Shown: positions 12,126 to 23,740 of the stretch, piece after piece | How the letters are laid out: each line of letters opens with the position of its first letter | Numbering within the stretch: the stretch's first letter is position 1 | Assembly: GCA_031002005.1 (NCBI GenBank) | Contig: JARYHS010011408.1 | Coordinates: 218,343,473 to 218,407,472, forward strand | Direction of reading: 5' to 3' | Source: Vandiemenella viatica | Taxonomy: Eukaryota > Arthropoda > Insecta > Orthoptera > Morabidae | Length of the DNA: 64,000 nt | Notes under the pieces: model-generated | Databases searched by the model: none | What the model saw: only the letters and a program-made list of their open reading frames with translations | Told to the model about the DNA's origin: nothing | Translations under genes and position numbers: made by a program

Positions 12126-12925
12126 GACGACTCGCTTCTTCTTCTGATGGCCTTCATTAACACAAGTTACCCCAAACCCGTAAAACAAGCTTCGTCGTTA
12201 CCTCAAGAAATCATATTAAAGGTCGTAAGAGCACGTCTCGAAACACCGAGGGCAGCAGTGGACTATTCTTGGGTTATTGTGACTCATCAAATCCGAAAGG
12301 ACCGAAGAAGACATTCATTTTACGGTCGGGAGGGAAATAGCGCTGACCTGTGTTAACGGCGTACTTCAGCTGACTTAATGAAACTGCGCAAGACGTTTCA
12401 AGAATTCCAGCCACTTATATGTCACTGTGCGCCGTTGTCCAACCAAATCGTTATAAACTGAAAGTACCACGGTTGTAATATTTAAGCAATAAAGAAGAAT
12501 AAAAATATTTGTTAAACCTAAATAACACCAATAGCTTTTCCTTTTTAGCTGTGTCACATGTATAGAATATAGTTATTCGGCATATCCATTACTAACTAAT
12601 CAACAAGAATCATGAGATTATCTGGTTTCTGATACATTGCAGCAAGCTGTTATTGACTTGTGTGATGTTGAAATAACATAAAATAAAAATAACCCGGCAA
12701 TGAGTCTCAGTACTCTGAGGCACTGCACACGGATCGGGGAGGTACAGCGGGATATGGCAAGAGTCCGGGCCCTCCTTAATGCGATTTTTAGCCGGTTTCT
12801 GGTAGTCATCTAGGCGAATACTAAGACAGCCCCTATCTAAACTTCATAAGTTGAATGTTTCGCAGCCAGAGCAACATAGACTTTCCTCCAATAGTTTAAG
12901 TACGCCGGACCTAACTATAGACAGG
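12126..12925. other. No feature recognised
   Basis: Moderately AT-rich sequence upstream of the exon candidate, ending at the SINE-C target site. Short frames on both strands show no domain. If the minus-strand exon is real, its distal promoter would lie at the left end of this stretch. Confidence 0.4.
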
Positions 12926-12937
12926 ATCTCATTTCCT

Positions 12938-13173
12938 TTGCCGACCCCAGCAGCGTAGGGGATAGTGTGCTAGGCTCGCGTTGCAGGGATCGCCGGTTCG
13001 AGTCCGGCCTCGGGCATGGGTGATTTTAATTAAGTGTTGTGTTTGTCTTGTGTCGTCTATACCAGCTAGAATCAATAATACATTGAGTGATACAATACAT
13101 ACTTGCAAACTGCAAGATTACATAGTGCTGGCTGTATGGCCTCGCAGCCAAATGCCATTTAAAAAAAAAATAT
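12938..13173 (+). mobile_element. SINE-C copy with perfect 12-bp TSD
   Basis: A tRNA-derived SINE. The head includes an A-box-like GTAGGGGATAGTGTGCTAGG and a B box GGTTCGAGTCC. The body runs through ttaagtgttgtgtttgtctt and ends in an A run at 13161-13170. It is flanked by the exact direct repeat ATCTCATTTCCT at 12926-12937 and 13174-13185, which fixes both ends. A second copy lies at 41455-41690. Confidence 0.9.
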
Positions 13174-13393
13174 ATCTCATTTCCTCGCCCCCCCCCCTCC
13201 CCTCACATTAGCCGCCTGTTTAAAAACAGATGACTAGGAAAGAATGAATAAATAATAATATATGTGAAAAATTTCGTATTTGTAATCTGCTTTAAAAGGG
13301 ATTGAGTGAACGGTTCCGGCTATTAAGAAGTGAAACTAATGTAAAAGGCGCAGCCCTAATCAAAATCGATTGTAACTAAAACTCTTGTTCTCA

Positions 13394-13510
13394 TTAGAGG
13401 TTGGAGAGGAATTTGGGACAAGGAACGGGAGGGTATTCGGCCATTCACGCTTTAAATGAATCGTCCCGGCATTCACCTGAATTGATTTCGGACCATATCT
13501 GGATGGAAGT
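13394..13510 (-). mobile_element. SINE-A fragment
   Basis: The body part of SINE-A in reverse orientation (attagaggttggagaggaat and cggcattcacctgaattgat). The tRNA-like head and A tail are missing. Confidence 0.65.
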
Positions 13511-13568
13511 TAGTTTGACTATTAACAATTCACTTTTTGAAGCGTTTTTCTAAGAACAAACTTTATAC

Positions 13569-14106
13569 AGGATGATTCACGAAGATATGCAAATATTTTA
13601 ATATGTTAATTTACAAGTAAAACTGAAGAAAAACGTTCATATAAACATAGGTCCGCAAATGTTTAGTTACGGAGTTACGGCTAGTAAAATTTTTTGCCTG
13701 AAATTTAGCAACCTCGCTAATATGAAGCCATCGCAAAACTGTACGAGGTTACAGCAAAACACGTTTTCCACTTATTTTGTTGTTATTGATCTGGTGAATG
13801 TAATAAAACAAGTCCTAGACGTGTATCTACATTAGTTTTCATTGCCGGACTATCTGCGGCCAGAGATATTGCTGCAAAATCGAGGTTATGGGTGGTACTC
13901 AATAAAAATGCTATTTAGTTAAGCAACAGATAAGAAACTAATGTCAGAACATTAAAAGAAAAGTATGTCTTGTGTTTAAATTAACATATTATATATATTC
14001 AGTCGATGTAGGTGTTTTCTTACACTCTTTGTCCTGAGATATCACTGTTACGGTAAACTAAGAACTATATACCACATTACATCGTTTTAAAGGTAATGAG
14101 CGTTAT
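13569..14106 (+). repeat. Unclassified repeat, TIR-like start
   Basis: It begins with acaggatgattcacgaagat, a start style seen in Tc1/mariner-type ends, and resembles the scrap at 4860. No transposase reading frame is visible, and the right end is not defined before the hAT-like MITE. Confidence 0.3.
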
Positions 14107-14114
14107 TTAATAAC

Positions 14115-14416
14115 CAGAGGCGTAGCTATCGGAGGGCTAGGCGGTGGCGTGCACCGGGCCCCCCAAGCTCAGGGGACCCCAAGCACAGGGAGACCCCCAA
14201 GTTCAGGGGGTCCCCAAGCGCAGCTCAGGGGGTCCCTAAGCGCAACTCAGGGTCCCTAAGCTTAGCTCAGGGGCCCCCGAAGCTCAGCTCATGTGGCCCT
14301 AGCTCAGGGAGCCGCTGCCAGCAAACCTCACAAGACTTGGTAGAAGATTTGGCCTCAGGACCCAAAATATATATATTTTTTTCACCGGGGACCTTGTTAA
14401 CCCAGCTACGCCACTG
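14115..14416. mobile_element. hAT-like MITE with internal minisatellite
   Basis: Ends are inverted: CAGAGGCGTAGCTA on the left and the complement of CAGTGGCGTAGCTGGG on the right (12 of the first 13 bases agree). The flanking 8-mers TTAATAAC (14107-14114) and TTAATATT (14417-14424) match at the first six positions, which fits the 8-bp duplication of hAT elements after some decay. At 302 bp with no coding capacity it is a non-autonomous element. Its centre holds a GC-rich minisatellite (see 14160-14310). Confidence 0.75.
14160..14310. repeat. GC-rich minisatellite inside the MITE
   Basis: About eight imperfect units of 15-23 bp built on CCCCAAGCTCAGGGG, for example ccccaagctcaggggac, ccccaagcacagggaga and ccccaagttcagggg. 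Each unit is itself nearly palindromic (CCC...GGG), so the array could fold into serial hairpins. Confidence 0.8.
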
Positions 14417-14424
14417 TTAATATT

Positions 14425-16680
14425 GTGTTTAGTTAAGCAAGTATGAGGGATTGAACTGTAAGAACACTGCGTTCAGCCAGTTGTTTTTGACTGAGATAGT
14501 AGCTTGATAAGCATTTGGTAATTACTATTTCTCACTGTTCAGTCCTGTCGCAGAAGCTTGGTCGCTTGAAAAAACAACTCAGACGAATCACTTTTCCCGT
14601 GCGCTCTATAATAACACTACACAACAAGGCATAGTCTCGATCCAAAGATACTAAGTTCAAACACTTACACACATCTAAGAAACTACTGACTGACAACTGT
14701 CTCTGCTCGCCATTTCTGCGCGCTTAAATAGACACTTTAGAAACATCAAAAATAATTCAAAGTGTTCCGACCGAATTCTAGCAATACTTTAACAATTAAA
14801 TGGATACAAACATAACTACAAATTATACAAAATGACACAATCATTAGAAAATATTTTGAAAAGAAAGTTAATGCTGTTTACATGCATTTACACACAAAAT
14901 TATCAATATAAATTAGTCCAAACCGTCGCAAATTCTCCTCCAAACATCGTAGTTCACAACAGTACTTGCAATTACAAATTTTTAATTAATTTTTCATACA
15001 GAATGAGGTCGTTGATCGTATTACGTCTCATTTACACGGTTTTTGTCCATAAAACAATGTTAATTTACATGAAGAATATGCACAAATTCACAATTAATCA
15101 AATGAAAAAAAAATAAAACCATAATTAATCAACTTCCAGCTTGCTATATTAATTCTTAAAATAACATTTCATAAAAAGGCTGGGTATTAAGGCTGTTATA
15201 TCTAATTATATTCGATTTCGCTATATTCTGTCATTCGTAAAGTAGGCTGAAAGAAATGAATTCCCATCTGCGTTCTACCCATTATTTTTGACGGTCTTTG
15301 AAGCTAGTTTATTGATGACGAATTAATACCTGATTATGTATTGTGATACAGTCAAGATCTAATCCTAATACTCCGAGTAAGTAGCTTCTCATGTTTCAAT
15401 GAATGCTTGGTTTAAATCGGTCCTAATCGGTTAAACAATTACTTTCACAGGCAAAATCACATTACTGTGCGATATTAAATTCATGATTTGGGAACTATTC
15501 TAGGCTTCTGATCATACCCAAAATACAGTCAGCATCTAACATTTTATATTCCTTACAAAATTCATTTTAATAAAATGCGTTGAACCTGGAGACTGGCCCC
15601 ACCTCTATATCCCGGCAATCTTCGGCGAGTCTCGACGATTCCCGAAGTCTCAGTTACACTTGGTACCACTATCTCAAATAAATAACTGCATTTGATTTTA
15701 TTTGTAATTATACAGTTTTAAAAGAAAGTGCAATTGCGATTCCATCTTAAAGACAATTGTCTGTTGTGGAAGTTACTGCGTACAAATATGAAGAGCAGAG
15801 ATAAAAACTTTAATTATGAGGCAGAGAAATATGCGAAATTCGTGTAAATTTACATATTCTATCTGATTATTTACGGCGCTTGAATGAACAACTTCGTGAA
15901 AGGAGAAGAGAGTCTGATGTTCACAATCTATCTTGTATAACGTTTACTCGAACCAGGTCGCAACTTAATCTACGAATTTCTTACAGAAGATAAGAAACAG
16001 AAAAGTGTATCAAAAACTCAGTGAATGTTTACACGAAGATATTCCTATGTAAAAGCTGTTAGGATTAAAGACTTCCTTCCACAGCTTAAACATTTTCGAT
16101 TTACGATTGATAGATAGATAGATATGTTCACTTTGATCCATCTCGGGGATGTGGAAAAGTACATACACTTATTAATAATGTCAATTATATTACTATATAA
16201 TAGATATTATTATTATACATTGATAACAAGTTAGCTACAACCCATTAGTATAATCAGTATCTCCTGTAATCTACAAATACAATCCCGAGTTAATTACTAC
16301 TTATTATGTGGATCAGTGTATTCACTTGTTACCAGCATCTAATAATCAGTTATTTTCTTACCAACCAGTTACCATTACAAGTTTCACTGTAATCTACAAC
16401 TACGTATTAAATCATGTTAGTTACTATTTATGTGGAACAGTATACACACTTATTAACAATATCAATTATATTACCAACAATTCATTAGCAGCCAATTACT
16501 TAAAAACCTGTTATCATGATAATTATTCACAGCAATGTTTGAGTGCATGCTATCCCATGTTAGTAACTATATATGAGTGAATTTTGTAAACAGTGTAATT
16601 TCTTCATTTGTCCTAAGTTTCATTACTAAGAAAAACCATATATCATTTTAGAAATTGTGGACAACTTTGTCACCTTCCCC
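14425..16680. other. AT-rich DNA without recognisable genes
   Basis: No coding region or named repeat was recognised. Short frames (for example 14832-15116, 16308-16580) have the composition of translated AT-rich DNA. A short GATA microsatellite lies near 16107-16125. Confidence 0.45.
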
Positions 16681-17600
16681 TACCATACACCATATATACT
16701 ATTTTATCAGTGATTTTTAGTTACCAAATTTCAAGAGGAAATTTCTTTCACAGAGTAAGATGGGTTCTGAAGCAGAAACTCTTTCAGTTTGGACTTAAAG
16801 TAGTTGGGTTTTCGTAGATAACATTTAATTTCTGTTGGTAAGACATTGAATAAGGAAGCTCCAGTAAATTTTATGCGTTTCTGTACAATTGACAGTGATT
16901 TGTAATCCTTGTAAATATTATATTTATTCCTAGTATTACGGCTATGTATCTCACCATTAAGATTGAAGTGTTCAGGATTTTCCACTACAAATAATAGTAC
17001 GGAGTATACATACTGTGCTAGCATTGTTAGTACACCTAGGTTTTAAAATAGATTTCTGCACGACGTTCGTGGGCTTGCTCCACAAATAGTTCTTATAGCA
17101 CGCTTTTGCAATTTAAACACCCTCTGTGCTTGTGACGAGTTCCCCCAGATTGAGATGCCATAAGTGAGCAGGGAGTGAAAATATACAAAATATACTAACT
17201 TTCTGGTTTATATATTAGCTATTCTAGATATTACCCTCAGTGATAATATTGCAGAATTCAGTTTTTTAAGAAGTTTTTGAATCTGTTGCTTCCAGTTCAA
17301 TTTGTTATCTATATATACACCCAGGAATTTTGTAAAATTGCTTTCATTAATTGCTTTTCCTTCTGATATCACATTATATCTGTCCGTTGTTTTATTTTTT
17401 GTAACAAACTGAAGTAACTGTGTCTTTTCTACATTAAGTATTAGTTTGTTAGCATTAAACCACCTGTTTATTTTCTTTGAACATCATTTGCTGTGTTTTC
17501 AAGGTTTTGCACTGATTGGTCTTTCAACGATATGCTAGTATCATCTGCAAAGAGCATATGAACTTGAAATTCCTAAAGAGGTTACGCAGTGCCTGTTATA
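16680..17600 (-). mobile_element. LINE relic, RT C-terminal half
   Basis: Reading the minus strand from about 17600, the frame shows the intact active-site strand MLFADDTSISLKDQSVQNLE, then FLGVYIDNKLNW about 80 codons later. A decayed thumb follows (the plus-strand text at 17000-17160 encodes a YGISIWGNSSQAQRVFKLQK-type region). The frame at 17024-16731 encodes the C-terminal domain with NLNGEIHSRNTRNKYNIY and FNVLPTEIK, typical of one lineage of non-LTR elements. Frameshifts separate the parts and the 5' half is missing. Confidence 0.8.
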
Positions 17601-18675
17601 GTACATAATATTGCTTTATGGCTTTCCGAAAGTAGATATTCGAACGAATAATTCCGATCACCGTTTGATATTTCGTTTACATCGCTAACAGGGAAAGTGG
17701 TAATATTTGATAGAAGTTATTACATTTTCATTTACTTAATACCAGTTTTCTTGCTTTGAAGTTGGCTATGTTACTATTTTTTTCAAATATTTCCACGCAG
17801 TTAATTTCACTTTAATGAAAGGACTTTATTTCATGTTTACCGTTAGTTTTAAACTAATACCAGATGAGAAATCTCCCTTCGTTTTTCAATATTGCTTATA
17901 ATTAATCTTAGTCCTCCATTGAAGTTATTCTAATGCGACAAAATATAACAATGCATGTTTATCACCTCTTAAATGCCATTTGTCTTAAAGCAAGGAAAAA
18001 AATATTACCTCCTGTTAACGTACTTAGTAAGCCTTATATTATTATTTGCTGCATTGTAATGTTTGTAAAAGTAAGTTCTTAAGGCAAAAACGAGGAATAG
18101 ACGGGTACTCCTCCAGTTGATTGCAGTTGTAATCAGAATGATCAGTACGGATGTTTATGTGTCACGAGCATGCTTAAAGGTGACGATTAAAAAATTTCGA
18201 ATTTTTTCCGTTCCAAATAGGATTGACAGACTTGCGAACCAGCCTGTACCGGCATCAAAACAGTGGCCCGATAGCGATAATTGGAATTCTTAATTCTGTT
18301 TGCCATCAACGGCATTCCTCCAAAATTAATTTTTAATCTAAAATTTTGATTTAGTTCGAATCTCAATTTTTAATTATAATGCGATGGAAACATCAGAAGG
18401 GTGAGTGATCGGAGGGGAATAAAGTTATTACTTTCTTTGAGATTATTTCTCAAACTGTGACTGAATTATAATACTTATTATGATCGTAACTAAGTGCTAG
18501 TATATTTTTTTTTTTCAGAAAATGTAATGTGAGTAACACGATTGCGTGAAAATATTTAGATTCCTTATTTCTAAACTTTTTTTCCTGTGATATTACACTT
18601 CAAATTTATTATGGGGGTTAAACAGTCTTATTATGAAGGGAGGTATCTTTTAGCATTCTTGTTTATCAGTTACAG
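17601..18675. other. No feature recognised
   Basis: AT-rich sequence with no reading frame of note and no repeat that I could match inside the window. Confidence 0.45.
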
Positions 18676-18945
18676 CGTTCTGGTAGCTCAGTCGTTAAAG
18701 CACTTGATTTAAAAAAAAAATAAGTTTGGGATCAGGTCCAGGGTTCAAATCTAGGTTTAGCCAGGATTTTTTAAGTGTTGTAACCGATCTTAGAAGCTAC
18801 TTCAGGACGTTCCTTGGTTCGAATTCCATATTAAACTGTAGGTCCCAGAGGAAAGGAACTGGCCGTCCTACCTCCGCCACAATGGCTTAATTTGCCTTCG
18901 TCGGGAGAATAAAACCAACCTTAAGGTTGTGGACTAAGCCAGTGT
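18676..18945 (+). mobile_element. SINE-B copy
   Basis: A tRNA-like head (GCGTTCTGGTAGCTCAGTCG, then GGGTTCAAATC as B box) contains an A-run expansion at 18711-18720. The body carries caggacgttccttggttcga, ggtcccagaggaaagg and ccgccacaatggctta, ending near gttgtggactaagcc. The same body order occurs at 10170-10410, 22301-22490, 42990-43250 and 44761-44945. The family is not the SINE-A family. Confidence 0.8.
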
Positions 18946-19208
18946 TTTAGATACTGAATATTAGTAAATAAACGACATTATGATATCCTAGATTGTTGTC
19001 GTTCCAAAAATCAGGCTTAATTTTCTGAAAATTCAATTAAAATAGGAAAATATAAGTTTTTATTTAAAAAAAGTGCTATACTCTCATTATTTTGCTGATT
19101 TGATTTAACAAAGATGAAAAAAAATTGTTATAAGCGATGAATAGTTTGTAATAAAACAACGTTTTTGTCTCTGAAAGTTTAATATCAAACGACGACGCTT
19201 TATCGTTT

Positions 19209-19475
19209 TTAGCTAGAGTGGTGGGTGAGCGGTTAACGCTCTGGCCTCGCATTCTGCAGGGTGCCGGTTCGAACTCCCGTCCGGGCATCCAGATTTGGGT
19301 TTTCCATGTTTTCCCAAATCAATACATGCCAATGCAGGGAAGCTTCTTTGAAAAGGCCCTGGCGGAATTCCTTCCCGTTCCTTGTCCCCAGTCCCACCCC
19401 GCCTCTAGTGACCTCGACGTCGACGAGGTGTAAAGGCATAAATAAAAAAAAAACCAAAAAACTAACAAAAAAGAA
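19209..19475 (+). mobile_element. SINE-A copy with 10-bp TSD
   Basis: A near full-length SINE-A. The head is GTGGTGGGTGAGCGGTTAAC then GGTTCGAACTCCCG. The body has ccagatttgggttttccatg, and the 3' end is tcgacgaggtgtaaaggc followed by an A-rich tail. TTTATCGTTT occurs on both sides (19199-19208 and 19476-19485), so this is a well-defined target duplication. Confidence 0.9.
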
Positions 19476-19559
19476 TTTATCGTTTGAGTCGTTGGTATCT
19501 CAAATTGATGTATACCGGGCTGGAACTTTTTTGAGGATTCATCTTATTTCTCTTTTACA

Positions 19560-20610
19560 GTCCTTTCACGATGGCGTTCAGATTAACAGATAAGTGTTGT
19601 AGAGCTGTGAACGTTAGGAAAATATCCAGATGGCAACAGCATCGCGAAAGAAACGTATAAATGTGACGTTCAGTGATGGCGCTTTCATTTGTACTCTCGT
19701 GAGTGGCGTGAAAGGTTTTCTAGTGTGCTTATGGCCACACGACAGGAATGAATAGACTTTGAACGCGGAATGGTAGTTGATGATAGACGCAGGGGGCATT
19801 CTGTCAGTCTTGAGTTCAATATTCCATTAATTTGTAATTTCCAGAATTACCTCCCGCCATGGACAACGCAGTAACCGACCGCGTTTGCTTAATGACCGAG
19901 CCCACCGACGTCTGCGTCGATGTAACAGTGTTCACTGACAGGGAACCTCGCGTCAAAGAACAGACGTACGACAGACTTGTCCGTGTGGACAGTACAGCGA
20001 AATTTTGTGTTGATTGCTTATAACAGCAGAAGACCGACGTCAGTGTCCCTGCTAAAAACACAATCAAGCTCGTGAACATATCAATGAGACCCGAGATGAT
20101 TGGAAAAACATTGTGTGCTCAGGTGAGTCACAATTCCAGTTGGCAGAGTTCGAGAATGTAGACCCACGAGATCATCGACTCAGGTAGTAAGGAAGGCACT
20201 GAGCAAGCTGGTGGTGGCTCCATTCTGTAAAAGCTGTGTTTACAATGCAAGTCTAGACCCTCTGGTCAAACTGAGCCCATTGACTGGAAATAGTTAAATT
20301 AAGCTACTTGGAGGCTATTTGCAGCCATTCGTGGCCTTCATGTTCCCAAACAACGATATACATCTCCAAGACGTCACTGGGCCAAAATCATTCACGATTG
20401 CCTTGAGGAACATTTTTGACAATTCCAGCGAATGATTTTGTCATCTAGATCATCAGACATGGATCCAGCCGAACATATCTGATGCAAAATCGAAAGGTCA
20501 ATTCGTACCCAAAGTCCTGCACAGTCAACATTTCCACAGTAACAGACGGTTGTAGAGGATGCAGGAATGATTATTTCTCTCGATGATATATTGGGTCAAT
20601 GCCACGTCTT
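19560..20610 (+). pseudogene. Tc1-like transposase relic
   Basis: Scattered fragments in different plus-strand frames resemble a Tc1/mariner-superfamily transposase. They include ETRDDWKNIVCSGESQFQLA near 20080-20150 (the D of the usual WSDES motif reads as G), a HTH-side RPRLLNDRAHRRLRRC near 19880-19920, and a decayed C-terminal end around the MDPAEHI region near 20460-20480. Stops and frameshifts are frequent. No inverted-repeat termini could be located. Classification rests on these motifs alone. Confidence 0.5.
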
Positions 20611-20762
20611 CTCAGTGAAAAGGAGGTCCAACATGGCATTAGAGATATCCCATGATGCCGGCACTTCAGCCTTATGTTGCCTCAGTAATTCTTTAGTCTG
20701 TGAATAATTTAGTTCAAAAAAACTTTTCGGTGCATAGACCTGACCTGAGTTTCCATAGATGA

Positions 20763-21006
20763 TTTTTTTTTTTTTTTTAACTGCTTTACGTCTCTCAACA
20801 GCGAGGTCTTTAGAGACGGGAAAAGATGGGGGCAAGGAATGGGAAGGAATTCGGCCATGGCCTGTTTAAGGAAGCATCCGGGCATTTGCCTGGAGTGATT
20901 TGGGAAACCATGGAAAACCCAAATCTGGATGCCCGGACGGGGATTCGAACCGCCGTTCTCCCGAATGCGAGGCCAGAACGCTATCCGTTACACCACCACG
21001 CTCGGT
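20763..21006 (-). mobile_element. SINE-A copy
   Basis: A near full-length copy in reverse orientation with its A tail as a T run at 20763-20778. The minus-strand head is GAGCGTGGTGGTGTAACGGA with a B box close to the plus-strand ggggattcgaacc. A probable target duplication is GATGA(A)TTTT on both sides (about 20756 and 21006). Confidence 0.85.
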
Positions 21007-21469
21007 GATGAATTTTCAACTTATTTTGTAATTGGTTACGAAGAAGAAGGTTTATTTTAATATTTTTAGCAGAGTATAAGCAAAACAATCAGAATCTATG
21101 TTAGTGGAACATCAATAACGGAACTGGTCAAAGTGAGATGTGATTCAATTGTCATATCTGATTGATTATATGTTACTACCTCGCCCTTCTACTTACTACA
21201 TAATAAATGCTGATGAGCCTGAAACGTAATACGTGAAGTCTACGAGATGGCACATCGTCGTCTTTAATTAAGCTGGTTAGTCATTTAGACAGAATTTACA
21301 GTATTCCAGTCATGTTAATCTTAACACAATATGAGTAAGATTCCAGCTTACAATCAGGCTACATGGGAACAAGCGCCCTGAACCCCTTATAAGGATAGTG
21401 AGGAAGTTAGGGTCTTAAGAATGAAAAGAGCCATTTACAACACGGCAGTAAAAATTGCCAGCTCTCCGG
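21007..21469. other. No gene; weak ribozyme-like core rejected
   Basis: AT-rich sequence between SINEs. It contains ctgatgagcctgaaacg at 21210-21226, which resembles a hammerhead core, but there is no room for stem II, so I do not call it. Confidence 0.4.
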
Positions 21470-21521
21470 CTTAACTTAGTCCACAACCCGAATGTTGGTT
21501 GGATCCTCCAAGGCGTATTAA

Positions 21522-22219
21522 GGGGGTAGGTACATACATACAAATATTTGTAGAAATTGAAATTTCATTTTCTCCATATCTATTTAAATTTGAGGGTTCA
21601 AATTTGGCAGCTCTGTAGAACTGTTATAGTTATATATAAAAATTGATTTTTAAAATAAAAATACTTCACAATATGTTAATGTACCATCCAAACTGACAGT
21701 TAAAAATATGTTGTCATTAAGGTCTTTAATGACAGAAAGCATAATTGTTGAAACTTTGCAGAAATTTGTTTAAATCTTGTAAACTAATATCCAGGCAATT
21801 AGTTATACCAACAATATAACACATTTAACTTTATATTTGTTGTTAGTAAAAAAATTTCAAGAAATTAAAATTCTTGCTTTTTTTGTTTAAAAATATAGGT
21901 ATATTTTTCATTTGTGAAAAACTGCATAAACAGTAATGGTAGGGACTGTAGTAATTAGTATGTAGAACATGTCCTGAAAATTGAAAAAGATCTATGCATG
22001 TGGAAAAAAGTTATCTTTAAAATCAATTGATGAATTGCCGTTCTGAGATATTCAAGGTTAAAGATTTGGATTACTTTCAAGTGCAGTAAGATTTAAGTGG
22101 CTATCAATCATGCAGGACTTTGCTTTATCACACATATTTCCCACACTGTCAAAGATATTTAAATAATTTTTTTCGCCAACATGAAGTCAAAAGTAAAAAC
22201 TATTTTTGTGGATCGAAAG

Positions 22220-22271
<52 letters not shown>

Positions 22272-22296
22272 AAACCCGATAACTGTACCTACCACC
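21522..22296. mobile_element. TTAA-flanked piggyBac-like MITE
   Basis: A 775-bp insertion is bordered by TTAA at 21518-21521 and 22297-22300. Its ends are inverted: GGGGGTAGGTACA on the left and the complement of GGTGGTAGGTACA on the right (12 of 13 identical). It has no coding frame. TTAA duplication is the hallmark of piggyBac-superfamily transposition, so a non-autonomous relative is the best call. A run of about 50 T lies near its right end (22221-22270). Confidence 0.8.
22221..22270. repeat. Long poly-T run
   Basis: About 50 consecutive T residues lie inside the MITE. This could be a replication-expanded tract or the A tail of a small minus-strand retroposon. Confidence 0.9.
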
Positions 22297-22837
22297 TTAA
22301 ACCATTTTGTCAGAGGTAGGACGGCCAGTTCGTTTCCTGTGGGACCTACAATTTGACTTGGAATCCAAACCATGGAACGTCCTGACCTACCTCACATGAA
22401 CAAAGACCGAATAAATTCCATTCCACCGCGGGATTCAAAACCGTGACCTTGAATTCAATAGTCGTCCGCCTTATATACTAGCCGACAATTCTATATCAGA
22501 ACGGAACTCTTTTCTGTGGATAGAAGTTTCATCCAAAATCACGAAACCGTGCTTGTATCCTTCAGGACTGAAAGTGCTACTAATCTTACTTGAGAGTGGA
22601 ATACTGAGCCGGTTTGTGAGCGATTAACACTTGCTGAGTTCGGGATTTAATGGTTTTCCAAAATCAATTAATCGGAATGCGAGATGATGTCTTCCACCCA
22701 GTACTTTCTTTGCTCCAATGAAGTCGACAAGCCGTAAGCTATTAAGAAAGAGATAGTTTAATCCTTGTATATCAGCTGGTGAATGCCTTAGTTTTGCAGA
22801 AGGATTTAAACAAATATCTCTTGAGGTGAAAATGGCA

Positions 22838-23130
22838 TAGTTTATGCCAATTTTGACTTACGGATCGAAAACATGGATGATGAAGGAGAAGTAAAAAAGG
22901 ATAGTACAAGCTACGGAAATGACATTTCATGAGTAGAGTAGGAGTAACGAGTAATGACAGATGGAGGAATGAGAAAATGTGTGAGATGATCAAGGAAGGA
23001 AGCGTTACACAACAAAGAATAGAGAAATCAAGAGTACGATGGTATGATGATGTGAGGAGGGTAGGAAACGAGGAGGTACTAAAGAAGATGCTATACATGG
23101 AGCTTGTAAGCGTATAGTTTTTTGTACTTC
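22838..23130 (+). mobile_element. LINE relic, RT C-terminal end
   Basis: Plus-strand fragments read PILTYGSKTWMM, then a Lys/Arg-rich region including RNQEYDGMMM (equivalent to the usual RxRWxGHV motif) about 65 codons later. This is the C-terminal region of the LINE lineage also seen at 62310-62690 and 62884-63920. Stops interrupt it. Confidence 0.55.
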
Positions 23131-23599
23131 GTATATTGCTACAGTGAAATATGTCGGCGATGAATTTCATACATGTGACTGCTGTCGATGTACACGCTTA
23201 CACAATCTTCTTTGATTTCATCTTTGCCTGTTTGTCCACTTACCATATATTAATCGGTATGCTTATCTTAAATGACTCATCGAGGATTCCTTTGACACAT
23301 TAATACTACAATTTATTTTACACTCTTTCAACGCTATCAAGGTAAACAATTAGTAGTTACCTTCATTACGTTTCAGAATACGTAATATTCAATTGATATC
23401 AAACATTCAGAGATCACATAGTAAAACATTTCTCTTTGCCCTCAGGTTATTTACGTATCATATACGAACATTAATGGGCACTACTACCCTATGAGAATAG
23501 GTTAAATTTTCTTTTTAGGCTTCCCTATCACGAAGCCTCTGCTTAATGACATTATCATTTCATTTTAATGGTTTCCAACAATACCAATTTGTTTTTAAT
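23131..23599. other. No feature recognised
   Basis: AT-rich sequence without recognisable repeat or coding content. Confidence 0.4.
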
Positions 23600-23740
23600 T
23601 GAATTATATTGCGATGGAGCACACGTTCCGGTGACAATTTCCCTAGTCAACAACTTTTATACATCCAACCACCAAAGATACCGCTTCATGCCCTTGTGAC
23701 ATCTTTGAATAAGGTTTTCAGAGTTAATATTGCAGTTTAC
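23600..23740 (-). mobile_element. LINE 3' tail fragment
   Basis: It matches the 3' end of the LINE at 10435-11531: plus text ttgcgatggagcacacgttc and cggtgacaatttcccta. Only the last ~100-140 bp are present, a severely 5'-truncated insertion. Confidence 0.65.

Larger units (their letters stand above)
21470..22490 (-). mobile_element. SINE-B copy split by a MITE
   Basis: The 3' end of SINE-B on the minus strand is seen at 21470-21520 (plus text cttagtccacaaccc). The rest resumes at 22301-22490 (gaggtaggacggccagttcg, then ggaatccaaaccatggaacg). The two parts join cleanly if 21522-22296 and one TTAA are removed, and they then match the uninterrupted copy at 18676-18945. The tRNA-like head is decayed. 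Confidence 0.75.

Noticed and set aside
11718..12356. 212-codon plus-strand frame across the CpG island
   Set aside because: Its Cys/Gly-rich start and Arg/Pro-rich middle are the reverse reading of the Gln/Pro-rich minus-strand exon. It has no domain and no better splice context.
18676..18750. tRNA-like segments here and at other SINE heads as tRNA genes
   Set aside because: A and B boxes are present, but the cloverleaf stems do not close, and each is continuous with a SINE body and A-rich tail.
21205..21260. ctgatgagcctgaaacg as a second hammerhead
   Set aside because: Only four bases lie between the CTGATGA and GAAAC elements, so stem II cannot form, and no allowed cleavage triplet is correctly placed.
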